Part shown: in pieces, positions 16,032-26,583 of the stretch
Numbering within the stretch: the first letter of the stretch is position 1
How the letters are laid out: the number at the start of each line of letters is the position of its first letter
The notes under the pieces: model-generated
Seen by the model: the letters and a program-made list of their open reading frames with translations, nothing else
Told to the model about the DNA's origin: nothing
Database searches by the model: none
From: Pseudomonas sp. S06B 330
GTDB lineage: Bacteria; Pseudomonadota; Gammaproteobacteria; Pseudomonadales; Pseudomonadaceae
Length of the DNA: 64,000 nt
NCBI RefSeq assembly: GCF_002845275.2
Contig: NZ_CP088149.1
Span: forward strand, 3,406,501 to 3,470,500
Direction of reading: 5' to 3'
Program-made: the position numbers and the translations under genes

Positions 16032-17156
16032 TCAGCCACGGTAGTAACGTTGCGCCACGAACGGCGTGCGGGCCACGATCATCGGCACGAGCTTACCGCG
16101 CACCTGGGCAAAGACTTCACTGCCCAGCGCCGCCTGCTCGCTCTGCACATAGCCCATCGCCAGCGGCCCACCCAGGCTCGGGCCAAATCCACCGCTGGTG
16201 ACACGACCGATCACCTGCTCTTGGGCATCGACGATCAGCGCCCCTTCGCGCACCGGTACCCGCTCTTTTGGCAGCAGGCCGACGCGCTTGCTGGGCACAC
16301 CTTCGCGCTGCTGGGCAAATATCCGTTCGGCACCGGGGAAGCCACCGGCGCGCTCGCCGTCGGCGCGCCGAACCTTGGAAATTGCCCAGGTCAGGCTGGC
16401 CTCAATCGGTGTGGTGCGCCGTTCCATGTCATGGCCGTACAGGCACAATCCGGCCTCCAGGCGCAGCGAATCACGGGCCCCCAGACCGATGGCCTCGACC
16501 TCGGGCTCGGCCAGCAGCGAACGGGCCAGGCTGTGTGCGGCCTCTGCCGGCACGGAGATTTCGTATCCATCCTCACCGGTGTAACCGGAGCGGCTGACGT
16601 AGCAGTCGACACCGAGCAATCGCACGTTGGCAAACTGCATGAAGGTCATGCTCGCGACTTGAGGCGCCAGCCGCGCCAGCACCCTGGCCGCCGCCGGGCC
16701 TTGCAGGGCGAGCAAGGCCCGGCTGTCGAACAGAGACTCGACCTCGCAGTGCCCTTCCAGGTGCTGCTTCAAGTGGCTCAGGTCCTGATCCTTGCAGGCT
16801 GCGTTGACCACCAGCAGCAGCTCGTCGTTGCCCAGATTGGCAACCATCAGGTCGTCGAGGATGCCACCCTCGTCATTGGTGAACAGCGCATAACGCTGCA
16901 TCCCCACCGGCAGGTCGATGATATCGACCGGCACCAGCGCTTCCAGAGCCTTGGCCGCACCGGCGCCACGCAGGCGGATTTGGCCCATGTGTGAAACGTC
17001 GAACAGGCCGGCTTGTTCACGGGTGTGCAAATGCTCCTTGAGCACGCCCAGCGGGTACTGGACCGGCATGGCGTAGCCGGCGAACGGCACCATGCGCGCG
17101 CCCAGTTCCAGGTGCAGACGCTGCAACGGCGTTTGTTGGAGTTGTTCTGTGGACAT
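16032..17156 (-). CDS. gcvT: Aminomethyltransferase, T protein of glycine cleavage
   Basis: The T protein moves the methylene of aminomethyl-lipoyl GcvH onto tetrahydrofolate and releases ammonia. The 374-residue frame has the family blocks MVPFAGYAMPVQY, GLFDVSHMGQ with the folate-site region, YVSRSGYTGEDGYEI and LGARDSLRLEAGLCLYGHD. AGGAG precedes the ATG at 17156. The gene lies nine bases after sdaA and before lipA in one operon. Confidence 0.96.
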   Translation of the reverse strand: MSTEQLQQTPLQRLHLELGARMVPFAGYAMPVQYPLGVLKEHLHTREQAGLFDVSHMGQIRLRGAGAAKALEALVPVDIIDLPVGMQRYALFTNDEGGILDDLMVANLGNDELLLVVNAACKDQDLSHLKQHLEGHCEVESLFDSRALLALQGPAAARVLARLAPQVASMTFMQFANVRLLGVDCYVSRSGYTGEDGYEISVPAEAAHSLARSLLAEPEVEAIGLGARDSLRLEAGLCLYGHDMERRTTPIEASLTWAISKVRRADGERAGGFPGAERIFAQQREGVPSKRVGLLPKERVPVREGALIVDAQEQVIGRVTSGGFGPSLGGPLAMGYVQSEQAALGSEVFAQVRGKLVPMIVARTPFVAQRYYRG

Positions 17157-17165
17157 GGGTGACTC

Positions 17166-18542
17166 CTAGCATTCGATGATATTGACCGCCAGCCCGCCGC
17201 GGGCAGTCTCTTTGTATTTGCTTTTCATGTCAGCGCCGGTCTGGCGCATGGTACGAATCACCTTGTCGAGGGAGACGAAGTGCTGGCCGTCTCCGCGCAG
17301 GGCCATGCGTGCGGCATTGATGGCCTTGACCGACCCCATAGCGTTGCGCTCGATGCACGGCACTTGGACCAGCCCGCCAATCGGGTCGCAGGTCAGCCCA
17401 AGATTGTGCTCCATGCCGATTTCAGCGGCGTTCTCTACTTGCTGCACCGTGCCGCCAAGCACCTCGCACAAGGCCCCAGCCGCCATCGAACAGGCCACCC
17501 CGACCTCGCCCTGGCAGCCGACTTCGGCACCGGAGATCGAGGCGTTCTCCTTGTACAGGATGCCGATCGCGGCAGCCGTGAGCAGAAAGCGCACCACCCC
17601 GTCCTCGTTGGCTCCCGGCACGAATCGCGTGTAGTAATGCAGCACCGCCGGGATGATGCCGGCCGCGCCATTGGTGGGTGCGGTGACCACCCGCCCACCG
17701 CTGGCGTTTTCCTCGTTGACGGCCAGGGCGTAAAGGTTGACCCAGTCGAGCACCGAGAGGCTGTCGCGCAAGCCCGCTTCGGGACTGGCGCTCAGTTGCC
17801 GGTGCAGCGCCGCTGCACGGCGCTTGACCTTGAGCCCGCCCGGCATGATACCCTCGGTGCGGCAACCGGCCTTGACGCAGTCCTGCATCACCTGCCAGAT
17901 GTGCAGCAAGCCTTGGCGCGTCTGCGCCGGGCTGCGCCAGGCGGTCTCGTTCTCGGCCATCAACTGGCTGATCGAGAGCCCGTGCTGGGCGCATTGCGCC
18001 AACAGCTCGCGCCCGCTCAGAAAGGGGAAGCGCAACGGCGTGCGGCCTTCGACGATGCGATCGACGCCTATTGCCGCCTCGTCCACCACAAAGCCGCCCC
18101 CCACCGAGTAATACTCGCGGCTGCACAGCTGCAGCCCGGCGACATCGAAGGCGCGCAAGATCATGCCGTTGGGGTGATAGGGCAAGGGCTTGCGAATCAT
18201 CGCCAGGTGTTCTTTCTCGACGAAGCGGATGCACTTCTCACCCAGCAGCAACAGCGTCCCGCGCTGGCGGATCATCCCCAAACGATCAGCCACCATGGAG
18301 GTTTCGACCGTATCCGGATGCTCGCCCTCAAGCCCCAGCAGCACCGCCTTGTCACTGCCGTGGCCTTTGCCGGTGGCGCCCAGCGAGCCGTACAGCTCGG
18401 CGCGCACGCTGTGCACCTGGGCCAGCAACCCCTGATCCCTGAGCCCTTCGGCAAAGCGCGCCGCCGCGCGCATCGGGCCGACCGTGTGCGAACTGGAGGG
18501 GCCGATACCCACCTTGAACAGATCAAATACACTCAGCGACAT
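17166..18542 (-). CDS. sdaA: L-serine ammonia-lyase (iron-sulfur type)
   Basis: This 458-residue enzyme turns L-serine into pyruvate and ammonia. It has the N-terminal [21 protein letters not shown] signature, and cysteines for the 4Fe-4S cluster in [12 protein letters not shown] and [18 protein letters not shown]. Start 18542 has GGAGG upstream; a start six codons earlier would overlap this RBS. In the operon it takes serine made by GlyA from glycine and methylene-THF to pyruvate, which lets glycine serve as a carbon source. Confidence 0.95.
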   Translation of the reverse strand: MSLSVFDLFKVGIGPSSSHTVGPMRAAARFAEGLRDQGLLAQVHSVRAELYGSLGATGKGHGSDKAVLLGLEGEHPDTVETSMVADRLGMIRQRGTLLLLGEKCIRFVEKEHLAMIRKPLPYHPNGMILRAFDVAGLQLCSREYYSVGGGFVVDEAAIGVDRIVEGRTPLRFPFLSGRELLAQCAQHGLSISQLMAENETAWRSPAQTRQGLLHIWQVMQDCVKAGCRTEGIMPGGLKVKRRAAALHRQLSASPEAGLRDSLSVLDWVNLYALAVNEENASGGRVVTAPTNGAAGIIPAVLHYYTRFVPGANEDGVVRFLLTAAAIGILYKENASISGAEVGCQGEVGVACSMAAGALCEVLGGTVQQVENAAEIGMEHNLGLTCDPIGGLVQVPCIERNAMGSVKAINAARMALRGDGQHFVSLDKVIRTMRQTGADMKSKYKETARGGLAVNIIEC

Positions 18543-18569
18543 ACAGGCCTCCGCCATCACACCCAGGGA

Positions 18570-19823
18570 TCAGGCCGAATAAACCGGGAACAGTTTGCAC
18601 AGTTCGGTCACCTGCCGGGCCACCTGGGCCTCGACGTCGGCATCGCCGAGGTGGTCGAGAATGTCGCAGATCCAGGTCGCCAGGGCGCGGCACTCCGGCA
18701 CCTGCAAGCCACGGGTGGTCACCGCCGGGGTGCCGATGCGCAGGCCCGAGGTCACGAATGGCGATTGCGGATCATTGGGCACGGCGTTCTTGTTCACCGT
18801 GATGTGCGCCCGGCCCAACGCGGCGTCGGCATCCTTACCGGTGATGCCCTGGCGAATCAGGCTGACCAGGAACAGGTGGTTGTCGGTGCCCCCGGAGACC
18901 ACGTCATAACCGCGCTGGCGGAAAATGTCGGCCATGGCCTGGGCGTTCTTGATGACCTGGTACTGGTAATCCTTGAAGGCAGGTTCCAGCGCCTCCTTGA
19001 AGCACACCGCCTTGGCGGCGATCACATGCATTAGCGGCCCGCCCTGCCCGCCCGGGAACACCGCCGAGTTGAGCTTCTTCTCCAGCTCAGGGTCGGCCTT
19101 GGCCAGGATCAAGCCGCCACGTGGCCCGCGCAGGGTCTTGTGAGTGGTGGTGGTGACGACATCGGCGTATGGCAGCGGATTGGGGTACAAGCCTGCCGCA
19201 ACCAGGCCGGCGACATGGGCCATGTCGACGAACAGGTAGGCGCCGACCTTGTCGGCGATCTGGCGGAAACGTGGAAAATCCAGGGTCTTGGAGTAGGCAG
19301 AGAAACCCGCCACGATCATCTTCGGCTGATGCTCGACGGCCAGGCGCTCTACCTCGTCGTAATCGATCAAGCCGTTGGCGTCGATGCCGTACTGTACGGC
19401 GTTGTACAGCTTGCCTGAGGCGCTGACCTTGGCACCATGGGTGAGGTGACCACCATGGGCCAGGCTCATGCCCAGCAGGGTATCGCCGGCCTGCAGCAAA
19501 GCCAGGTAGACCGCCGCGTTGGCCTGGGAACCGGAATGTGGCTGGACGTTGGCATAGCCTGCGCCGAACAGTGCCTTGGCACGGTCAATGGCCAGTTGCT
19601 CGACCACATCGACGTGCTCGCACCCGCCATAGTAGCGCTTGCCTGGGTAACCTTCGGCGTACTTGTTGGTCAGCTCGGTGCCCTGGGCCTGCATCACCTG
19701 CGGGCTGGTGTAGTTTTCCGAGGCGATCAGCTCGATATGGTCTTCCTGGCGTTGTGCCTCGGCGCGGATGGCGGCGGACAATGCAGGGTCGACATCGGAG
19801 AGGGTCAGGCTTTTATGGAACAT
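18570..19823 (-). CDS. glyA: Serine hydroxymethyltransferase
   Basis: This 417-residue PLP enzyme interconverts glycine plus methylene-THF with serine. Visible signatures are [13 protein letters not shown] near the start, [16 protein letters not shown], and the Schiff-base lysine in [15 protein letters not shown]. The start at 19823 (MFHKSLTL) has AAGGAA upstream and gives the family length; the open frame extends 73 codons further but this part is not conserved. It lies between gcvP and sdaA. It is probably one of several glyA copies in the genome, as usual in Pseudomonas. Confidence 0.95.
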   Translation of the reverse strand: MFHKSLTLSDVDPALSAAIRAEAQRQEDHIELIASENYTSPQVMQAQGTELTNKYAEGYPGKRYYGGCEHVDVVEQLAIDRAKALFGAGYANVQPHSGSQANAAVYLALLQAGDTLLGMSLAHGGHLTHGAKVSASGKLYNAVQYGIDANGLIDYDEVERLAVEHQPKMIVAGFSAYSKTLDFPRFRQIADKVGAYLFVDMAHVAGLVAAGLYPNPLPYADVVTTTTHKTLRGPRGGLILAKADPELEKKLNSAVFPGGQGGPLMHVIAAKAVCFKEALEPAFKDYQYQVIKNAQAMADIFRQRGYDVVSGGTDNHLFLVSLIRQGITGKDADAALGRAHITVNKNAVPNDPQSPFVTSGLRIGTPAVTTRGLQVPECRALATWICDILDHLGDADVEAQVARQVTELCKLFPVYSA

Positions 19824-19885
19824 GCGTGTATTTCCTTCTTGTTCGGTGGGCAGGCAAGGCCCGGACCACGTCCGGGCCTGGGCAA

Positions 19886-22756
19886 TCAAGCGTCTTGATA
19901 GATCGACATCGGTGGGCAGGCGCACGCCAGGTTGCGGTCGCCGTAGACATTGTCCACGCGCCCCACGGGTGGCCAGTACTTGCTCTCGCGCAGATCGGCC
20001 AGCGGGTACACCGCCAGCTCCCGGCCATAACGATGAGGCCATTCGCCGACCAGCTCACTGGCCGTATGCGGTGCGTTTTTCAGCGGGTTGTCGAGCGTGT
20101 CGAAAATGCCGTTTTCGACTGCACGAATTTCCTCGCGGATGCAGATCATCGCGTCACAGAAACGGTCCAGTTCCTCCTTCGACTCGCTCTCGGTTGGCTC
20201 GACCATCAAGGTACCGGCCACCGGGAAGGACATGGTCGGGGCATGGAAGCCGAAATCGATCAGGCGCTTGGCCACGTCCTCGACGCTGATGCCGCTGCTG
20301 TCCTTGAGCGGGCGCAGGTCGAGAATGCATTCATGGGCGACCAGGCCATTCTCGCCGGTGTAGAGCACCGGGTAGTGCTCCTCCAGGCGCCGGGCGATGT
20401 AGTTGGCACTGAGAATCGCCAGCTGCGAGGCACGCTTGAGCCCCTCCCCGCCCATCATGCGGATGTACATCCAGGTGATCGGCAGGATGCTGGCACTGCC
20501 ATAGGGCGCTGCGCTGACCGCGCCCTGCTTGCTCTCCATATGACCGTGACCCGGCAGAAACGGCGCCAGGTGTGCCTTGACGCCAATCGGACCAACACCC
20601 GGGCCGCCACCGCCGTGGGGAATGCAGAAGGTCTTGTGCAGGTTCAGGTGCGACACGTCGCCACCGAACTTGCCCGGCGCGCAGAGGCCGACCATGGCAT
20701 TCATGTTGGCACCGTCGAGGTACACCTGGCCGCCGTGCGCATGGATGATGTCGCAAATGCGGGTGATGCCGTCTTCGAACACGCCATGGGTCGAGGGATA
20801 GGTGATCATCAACGCCGCCAGGCAATCCCGGTGCTGCTCGGCCTTGCGTTGCAGGTCTGCCACATCGACGTTGCCGCGCGCGTCGCAGTTGACCACCACC
20901 ACACGCATGCCGGCCATCTGCGCCGTGGCCGGGTTGGTACCATGGGCCGACGACGGAATCAGGCAGACATCACGCTGCGCCTGGCCACGGCTGGCGTGAT
21001 AGGCACGGATCGCCAGGAGGCCTGCGTACTCACCTTGCGAACCGGCATTGGGCTGCAGGGACATGGCGTCATAGCCGGTGGCGGCGCAGAGCATGGCCTC
21101 CAGCTCATCGGTCAGTTGGCGGTAACCCCGCGCCTGCTCGGCCGGGGCGAACGGGTGCAAGGCGCCGAACTCGGGCCAGGTGATCGGGATCATTTCACTG
21201 GCGGCGTTGAGCTTCATGGTGCAGGAGCCCAATGCGATCATGCTGCGGTCCAGGGCCAGGTCCTTGTCGGCCAGACGCCGCAGGTAGCGCATCAGTTCGG
21301 TTTCCGAATGGTAGCGGTTGAACACCTGATGTTGCAGGAACGGTGTCTGGCGCAGCAGGTGCGACGGCAGACTGTCGCCTGCGTCGACGGCCAGGGCGGC
21401 GAAATCCGGAAGCGCCTGTGCAGGCGCTGCGAAGACCTGCCACAGGGCCTCGACGGCTGCCTGCTCGCAGGTTTCATCCAGCGACACGCCAAGCCGCTGC
21501 GAGTCAATCGGCCGCAGATTCAGGCCCGCCGCATTGGCGGCGCTCAGCACTTCGGCCACAGGACCGGCGGTCACCACACTGACGGTGTCGAAAAAGTGCT
21601 GCTGCTCGACCTGGTGTCCGAGTTGCTGCAACCCTCGCACCAGAATCGCCGTCAGCCGATGCACACGCCGGGCGATCTGCGCCAGGCCTTGCGGGCCATG
21701 GTAGACCGCGTACATGCTGGCGATGTTGGCCAGCAGCACCTGCGCGGTGCAGATGTTGCTGGTGGCCTTCTCACGGCGAATGTGTTGCTCGCGGGTCTGC
21801 ATGGCCAGGCGCAGGGCCGGTTTGCCGAAGCGGTCGATGGACACGCCGACCAAGCGCCCGGGCATGTCGCGCTTAAAGCTGTCGCGCGTGGCAAAGAACG
21901 CCGCGTGCGGGCCACCAAAGCCCAGCGGCACGCCAAAACGCTGGGCGCTGCCCACAACCACGTCGGCACCGAATTCACCGGGTGCGCTCAGCAAGGTCAG
22001 GGCCAGTAGGTCAGCGGCCACCGCCACCAGCGCACCAGCGGTATGGGCGCGCTGCACCAGGGCTCGATGGTCAACGATAGCGCCAGTGCTGGCCGGGTAT
22101 TGCAGCAACAGACCGAAATAGCCCTCAAGGTCCTGCTCAAGCAAGGCCGACTCATCGCCGATGACCACCTCGATACCCAGTGGCTCGGCACGGGTGCGCA
22201 GTACGTCGAGGGTTTGCGGGTGACACTGCTGCGAAACGAAAAACGCTGGAGCCTTGCGCTTCGCCAGGCGCTTGCAGAAGGTCATGGCTTCGGCGGCGGC
22301 GGTGGCTTCATCGAGCAACGAGGCGTTGGCGATTTCCATACCGGTCAGGTCGCTGATCAGGGTCTGGAAGTTCAGCAGCGCTTCCAGCCGACCCTGGGAA
22401 ATCTCCGGCTGGTAGGGTGTGTAGGCCGTGTACCAGGCCGGGTTCTCCAGCAGGTTGCGCAGGATCGGCGTCGGTGTGTGGCAAGGGTAATAGCCCTGAC
22501 CGATGTGATTGCGAAACCGCTGGTTCTTTGCAGCGATAGCCTTGAGCGAGGCCAGCGCCTCGGCCTCGCCCTGCCCTTCGCTCAGCGCGAGCACGCTGGT
22601 GCCCTTGATGCTGTCAGGAATGACGCTGTCGATCAGGCCGTCGAGGCTGTCATGACCGATTAACGCCAGCATCGCGTCGATGTCGTCCGCGCGTGGGCCG
22701 ATGTGACGGGCGATGAACTCGTTGTTGGTTGTCAGTGGGATCGATGCATGGGTCAT
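19886..22756 (-). CDS. gcvP: Glycine dehydrogenase, P protein of glycine cleavage
   Basis: The P protein decarboxylates glycine on PLP and transfers aminomethyl to the lipoyl arm of GcvH. The 956-residue frame is the full single-chain form with two PLP-fold halves. Conserved blocks are FIARHIGPR at the start, [21 protein letters not shown]-like [10 protein letters not shown], and the lysine segment [17 protein letters not shown]. Start 22756 (MTHASIPL) has GGGGG upstream and matches family length. It lies 14 bases after gcvH. Confidence 0.97.
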   Translation of the reverse strand: MTHASIPLTTNNEFIARHIGPRADDIDAMLALIGHDSLDGLIDSVIPDSIKGTSVLALSEGQGEAEALASLKAIAAKNQRFRNHIGQGYYPCHTPTPILRNLLENPAWYTAYTPYQPEISQGRLEALLNFQTLISDLTGMEIANASLLDEATAAAEAMTFCKRLAKRKAPAFFVSQQCHPQTLDVLRTRAEPLGIEVVIGDESALLEQDLEGYFGLLLQYPASTGAIVDHRALVQRAHTAGALVAVAADLLALTLLSAPGEFGADVVVGSAQRFGVPLGFGGPHAAFFATRDSFKRDMPGRLVGVSIDRFGKPALRLAMQTREQHIRREKATSNICTAQVLLANIASMYAVYHGPQGLAQIARRVHRLTAILVRGLQQLGHQVEQQHFFDTVSVVTAGPVAEVLSAANAAGLNLRPIDSQRLGVSLDETCEQAAVEALWQVFAAPAQALPDFAALAVDAGDSLPSHLLRQTPFLQHQVFNRYHSETELMRYLRRLADKDLALDRSMIALGSCTMKLNAASEMIPITWPEFGALHPFAPAEQARGYRQLTDELEAMLCAATGYDAMSLQPNAGSQGEYAGLLAIRAYHASRGQAQRDVCLIPSSAHGTNPATAQMAGMRVVVVNCDARGNVDVADLQRKAEQHRDCLAALMITYPSTHGVFEDGITRICDIIHAHGGQVYLDGANMNAMVGLCAPGKFGGDVSHLNLHKTFCIPHGGGGPGVGPIGVKAHLAPFLPGHGHMESKQGAVSAAPYGSASILPITWMYIRMMGGEGLKRASQLAILSANYIARRLEEHYPVLYTGENGLVAHECILDLRPLKDSSGISVEDVAKRLIDFGFHAPTMSFPVAGTLMVEPTESESKEELDRFCDAMICIREEIRAVENGIFDTLDNPLKNAPHTASELVGEWPHRYGRELAVYPLADLRESKYWPPVGRVDNVYGDRNLACACPPMSIYQDA

Positions 22757-22770
22757 GTCGGCCCCCTGGC

Positions 22771-23148
22771 TCAGGCGTTGTCGGCCAGGAAGCGGTCGTA
22801 GCCATCCTGGTCCATCAACGTGTCGAGGTCGGCCAGGTTGGCGACCTGGATGCGAAAGAACCAACCGTCCTGCATCGGCGAGGCATTGACCAGCTCAGGG
22901 TCATCGGCCAGGGCCTGGTTAGCCGCCACTACGGTTCCGCTCAGGGGCATGCTGATCGTGCTGGCGGCCTTGACCGATTCCAACACCGCGACCTCATTGC
23001 CCTCCTCGTACTTGCCCGGCTCCGGCAACTGCACGAACACCACGTCACCCAGAGCCTCCTGGGCGTAGGTGGTAATGCCGACGGTCAACTCGCCCGTCGC
23101 TTCCAGGCGCAGCCATTCGTGTTCGGGAGTAAAACGCAGCGTGCTCAT
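22771..23148 (-). CDS. gcvH: Glycine cleavage H protein
   Basis: This 125-residue lipoyl carrier shuttles aminomethyl and reducing equivalents among the P, T and L proteins. The lipoylated lysine lies in [14 protein letters not shown], and the N-terminus [10 protein letters not shown] is diagnostic. GGAAGA precedes ATG 23148. It is the first gene of the operon, behind a sigma-54 promoter. Confidence 0.97.
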   Translation of the reverse strand: MSTLRFTPEHEWLRLEATGELTVGITTYAQEALGDVVFVQLPEPGKYEEGNEVAVLESVKAASTISMPLSGTVVAANQALADDPELVNASPMQDGWFFRIQVANLADLDTLMDQDGYDRFLADNA

Positions 23149-23203
23149 CGATCTTCCTCTCTTGTTATCAGGTGGGTCCTGGTGCAGGACTGATTGATAC
23201 AGG

Positions 23204-23220
23204 AGCAAGGGCAATGCCAA
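23204..23220 (-). promoter_or_regulatory. Sigma-54 promoter of the glycine cleavage operon
   Basis: The minus strand reads TTGGCATTGCCCTTGCT, with GG and GC separated by exactly ten bases and a near-consensus -24 (TTGGCA) and -12 (TTGCT). It lies 55 bases before gcvH. Transcription should begin near 23193. GcsR, encoded just upstream, is the obvious activator. Confidence 0.88.
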
Positions 23221-23285
23221 CTTAATAAAAGTCTTTTATTTCAATGCGTTAACCTTAAAAACCATTCAATCTGAAGCCGTTGCAG

Positions 23286-23403
23286 TGGAGCCATTTCGCT
23301 CCACTGCCTGAACCCCGCAGCCAACCGTGACGGGATGGGCCAATGGCGCTGCGGCTCAGGCCCAACTGGAGCGTAATGACTCCAGTGGAGCGATATCGAA
23401 CCA
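23286..23403. promoter_or_regulatory. Three 18-bp GcsR-type palindromes before gcvH
   Basis: Sites of form 7-4-7 lie at 23286-23303 (TGGAGCC ATTT CGCTCCA), 23367-23384 (TGGAGCG TAAT GACTCCA) and 23386-23403 (TGGAGCG ATAT CGAACCA). The last two are 19 bases apart start to start, and the first is 81 bases from the second. The published P. aeruginosa GcsR sites are 18-bp tandem repeats of the same 7-4-7 plan. The array ends ten bases before the gcsR stop codon. A matching array precedes cycA. Confidence 0.8.
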
Positions 23404-23412
23404 GGCCAGCGA

Positions 23413-24942
23413 CTAGACCCGGCTGGCAATGCCGTATTTACGCAAACGCTGGCCGATGGCCGTGTGCGACGTCTGCAGGCGCACCGCCAGTTGCCGGGTT
23501 GAGGGATAAGCGGCATACATCGTCTCCAGCAGCGACTTTTCGAAACCCTGCACAGCCGCTTCCAGGCTGGTGACTTGCGGTGCATCGGGCTGCTGGTTGC
23601 TCAGGGCTGTACCAGCCAGCTCCAGGTTGTCGCAATCGATCACCTCCCCTTCGCTGATGGCTGCGGCGCGGAAAATTACGTTCTGCAACTGGCGCACGTT
23701 GCCCGCCCAGCGATTGCCCAGCAGCAACGGATGGGTGGCCAGCGCCAGCCGGCACGGCGAGCGCTGGATCTGCGCGCAGGCCTGACGCAGGAAATGCTCG
23801 GCGAGCAACAGGATGTCTCGCCCGCGCTCGCGCAGCGGCGGCACCATCAGGTTGAGCACGTTGAGGCGGTAATAAAGGTCTTCACGAAAGCCGCCTTCGA
23901 GCACCATGTTTTCCAGGTTGCGGTGCGTCGCGCACACCACCCGTACATTCACCCGCACCTCACCGCCGCCGCCCACCCGGCGAAAGCTGCCGTCACTAAG
24001 AAAGCGCAGTAGCTTGGCCTGCAGGTAAGGTGACATTTCGCCCACTTCATCGAGGAACACCGTGCCGCCGTCGGCCAGTTCCAGCAGGCCCGGCTTGCCG
24101 CCGCGCTGGGCGCCGGTAAACGCGCCAGCGGCGTAGCCGAACAGCTCGCTCTCGGCCAGGCTCTCCGGCAGCGCCGCACAGTTCAGTGCCAGGAAGGACG
24201 CATCGCGACGCACGCTCAATGCATGGCAAGCACGCGCTACCAGCTCTTTGCCCGTCCCGGTTTCGCCCTGGATCAACACCGGCGCCTCCAGACTCGCCAC
24301 CTTGTGCAGGCGCGCCTTGAGCTCCTTGAGCGGCGCCGAGTCGCCCAGCAGCGCCTGCAGCCCCTCGGCATGGTCGTGCAACAGCGACGCCAGACGCTCA
24401 CCGATACGGCTGGGTGGGTACAGGGTTAGCAGGCCACCCACCAAGGCGTCGGCCCCACCGCTGATGGGCGTGGCTTCCAGCAACAGTGCCTGGCCCTGCA
24501 AACTCACCTCGCACATGGGCAGGCGAAAGCCCTTGGCAATCAGGGTCTGCGCCAGGTCGGGTTCGGCGAACAGCCTGGACAACGGCTCACCGGCTGGCTC
24601 GCGGCCGACGAGGCTGACCAGCGTGGGGTTGGCCAGCAACACATGGCCACCGGGGTCCACCGCCAGTACCGGATCGCTCATCGCCGCGAGCAACGCCTCC
24701 AACTGCAAGTGCCGGCGCTGGCCAGGGAGAAAGTCTACAAGCTCCACCGCCTGGACCCCGATCACCCGCAGCAAGGCATCATTAAGTTCGTCCAGCACAG
24801 CCTGTGACAGCGCCGGCGCATCGATATAGACGTTGGGCGGGATCATTTCCACCGCGTCCAGGTTGAGGTTGCGTGCGCCCAGCAATGCCAGGATCTCCTG
24901 AGTAATGCCTACGCGGTCGATGAAGGTGACGTGAATGCGCAT
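23413..24942 (-). CDS. gcsR: TyrR-like sigma-54 activator of glycine cleavage
   Basis: This 509-residue enhancer-binding protein has an ACT domain (about 1-72), a PAS domain (about 78-185) and an AAA+ domain (about 200-430). The AAA+ domain has Walker A GETGTGK at 226-232 and the sigma-54 contact loop GAFTGA at 273-278. A TyrR-type helix-turn-helix (TRQLAVRLQTSHTAIGQRLRKYG) closes the chain. The ACT domain is the probable glycine sensor. Start 24942 has GGGAG upstream. The position beside gcvH-P-glyA-sdaA-gcvT is that of P. aeruginosa gcsR. PhhR shares the architecture but is normally linked to phhA. Confidence 0.92.
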   Translation of the reverse strand: MRIHVTFIDRVGITQEILALLGARNLNLDAVEMIPPNVYIDAPALSQAVLDELNDALLRVIGVQAVELVDFLPGQRRHLQLEALLAAMSDPVLAVDPGGHVLLANPTLVSLVGREPAGEPLSRLFAEPDLAQTLIAKGFRLPMCEVSLQGQALLLEATPISGGADALVGGLLTLYPPSRIGERLASLLHDHAEGLQALLGDSAPLKELKARLHKVASLEAPVLIQGETGTGKELVARACHALSVRRDASFLALNCAALPESLAESELFGYAAGAFTGAQRGGKPGLLELADGGTVFLDEVGEMSPYLQAKLLRFLSDGSFRRVGGGGEVRVNVRVVCATHRNLENMVLEGGFREDLYYRLNVLNLMVPPLRERGRDILLLAEHFLRQACAQIQRSPCRLALATHPLLLGNRWAGNVRQLQNVIFRAAAISEGEVIDCDNLELAGTALSNQQPDAPQVTSLEAAVQGFEKSLLETMYAAYPSTRQLAVRLQTSHTAIGQRLRKYGIASRV

Positions 24943-24970
24943 GACGGCTCCCTGGTTGTACAAAGACGAC

Positions 24971-25000
24971 GGGGGGACGGCCCCGTTGTGCCGTCCCCCC
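24971..25000 (-). terminator. Terminator of cycA
   Basis: GGGGGGACGG (24971-24980) and CCGTCCCCCC (24991-25000) pair perfectly over 10 bp around a 10-base loop, 23 bases after the cycA stop. T-rich sequence follows on the minus strand. Confidence 0.75.
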
Positions 25001-25023
25001 GAGTTAACGCCTGCATGTGGCGA

Positions 25024-26442
25024 TCAATCCGCGTCGTAGGACAACTGCACGCCCTGCGACTTTTTCTGGCGCATCGATCGGTAAGCCAGGCCGAGGATGA
25101 CGAACCAGACCGGCACGAAGACCAACGCTTTACGGGTGTCGTCTTCCAGCGCCAGCAAGGCCAGCATGGCAACAAAGAACACCAGGCAAGCCCAGCTCAT
25201 GACAATGCCGCCCGGCATCCGGTATTTCGAAGCGCGATGCAGGTGGTCGCGCTGCTTGCGGTATGCCAGGTACGACAGCAGGATCATCGACCAGACGCAC
25301 ATGAACAGGATCGCCGACACCGTGGTGATCAGGGTGAACGCATCGAGCATGTTAGGCACCAAGTAGATCACCAGCGCCCCCGCCGACAGGCAAACACAAG
25401 AGAAAATCAGCCCGTTGGAAGGCACTGCGCGGCGGGACAACGCCTTGAACTTGCCCGGCGCATCGCCATCCACGGCCAGGCCGTAGAGCATGCGGCTGGT
25501 GGAAAACACACCACTGTTTGCCGAAGACGCGGCAGAGGTGAGCACCACGAAGTTGATGATCCCGGCAGCCGCCGGCAAACCGGCCAGGACAAACAGCTCG
25601 ACAAAGGGGCTCTTGTTGGCAACGACATCGCGCCACGGCGTAACCGCCATGATCGCGATCAAGGCGAACACATAGAACACGATGATGCGCAGCGGAATCG
25701 AATTGATCGCCCGTGGCAGGTTGCGTTCAGGGTTCTTGGTTTCGGCGGCGGTGGTACCCACCAGTTCGATCCCGGCAAAGGCAAAGATCGCAATCTGGAA
25801 ACCGGCAAAGAAGCCCATGGCGCCGTGGGGAAACATGCCGCCGTCATTCCACAGGTTGGCCAGCGACGCGACATCGCCAGCAGGCGACTGGTAGGCCGCA
25901 ACCACCATGTAAAGGCCGGTGCAGACCAAGGCGCAAATGGCCACGATCTTGATCATGGCGAACCAGAATTCCAGTTCACCGAACATCTTGACGGTCAGCA
26001 GGTTGAGCGAAAGCAGCAGGCCAACACAACTGAGTGCCGGCAACCATTGCGGGATATCCGGGAACCAGAACTGTGAATAGGCGGAGATCGCAATCACATC
26101 GGCAATGCCGGTCACTATCCAGCAGAACCAATACGTCCAGCCGGTGAAAAACCCTGCCCAGGGCCCCAGGAGATCAGCGGAGAAATCAATGAACGACTTG
26201 TACTTGAGGTTGGACAACAGTAACTCGCCCATGGCCCGCATCACAAAGAACAGCATGAAGCCAATGATCATGTAGACAAAGATGATCGAGGGCCCTGCCA
26301 GGCTGATGGTCTTGCCAGAGCCCATGAACAGGCCAGTGCCGATGGCACCGCCAATGGCGATCAACTGGATATGGCGGTTGGAAAGATTACGTTGGAGTTC
26401 GTGCGCTTCGCTGTCAGGCGGACCCAGCGTCGAGTTTTTCAT
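25024..26442 (-). CDS. cycA: Glycine/D-serine/D-alanine permease
   Basis: This 472-residue APC-family carrier, with twelve helices, is very close to E. coli CycA as I remember it. Shared stretches include RNLSNRHIQLIAIGGAIGTGLFM and GWTYWFCWIVTG, the segments FGELEFWFAMIKIVAI and ELVGTTAAETKNPERNLPRA, and SSANSGVFSTSRMLYG. It imports glycine and small neutral D- and L-amino acids with protons. It precedes gcsR on the same strand and is separated from it by a terminator. Its own promoter region has a sigma-54 element and three GcsR-type palindromes, so glycine-induced uptake is likely. Confidence 0.93.
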   Translation of the reverse strand: MKNSTLGPPDSEAHELQRNLSNRHIQLIAIGGAIGTGLFMGSGKTISLAGPSIIFVYMIIGFMLFFVMRAMGELLLSNLKYKSFIDFSADLLGPWAGFFTGWTYWFCWIVTGIADVIAISAYSQFWFPDIPQWLPALSCVGLLLSLNLLTVKMFGELEFWFAMIKIVAICALVCTGLYMVVAAYQSPAGDVASLANLWNDGGMFPHGAMGFFAGFQIAIFAFAGIELVGTTAAETKNPERNLPRAINSIPLRIIVFYVFALIAIMAVTPWRDVVANKSPFVELFVLAGLPAAAGIINFVVLTSAASSANSGVFSTSRMLYGLAVDGDAPGKFKALSRRAVPSNGLIFSCVCLSAGALVIYLVPNMLDAFTLITTVSAILFMCVWSMILLSYLAYRKQRDHLHRASKYRMPGGIVMSWACLVFFVAMLALLALEDDTRKALVFVPVWFVILGLAYRSMRQKKSQGVQLSYDAD

Positions 26443-26526
26443 TAGGCTTTACCTTGCTAGTTTAATTGTTTTTATAACGTCACAAGTTCAAACACCTCAG
26501 CCAGTGCGGCGGAGTGCCAATGAAAG

Positions 26527-26543
26527 AGCAAGGTCTATGCCAA
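26527..26543 (-). promoter_or_regulatory. Sigma-54 promoter of cycA
   Basis: The minus strand reads TTGGCATAGACCTTGCT, with GG-N10-GC spacing. It shares 13 of 17 bases with the gcvH promoter, including both conserved blocks. It lies 85 bases before the cycA ATG. Confidence 0.85.
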
Positions 26544-26583
26544 GCGAAAACGCGTGGTTTTAGGCGGCGTTGTAGGTAGTGGG

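Noticed and set aside
19538..22009. Plus-strand open frame of about 820 codons opposite gcvP and glyA
   Set aside because: It is antisense to two unmistakable genes and owes its length to GC-rich codon bias. The same holds for long frames opposite sdaA-glyA (17280-19034) and mexF (62059-63837).
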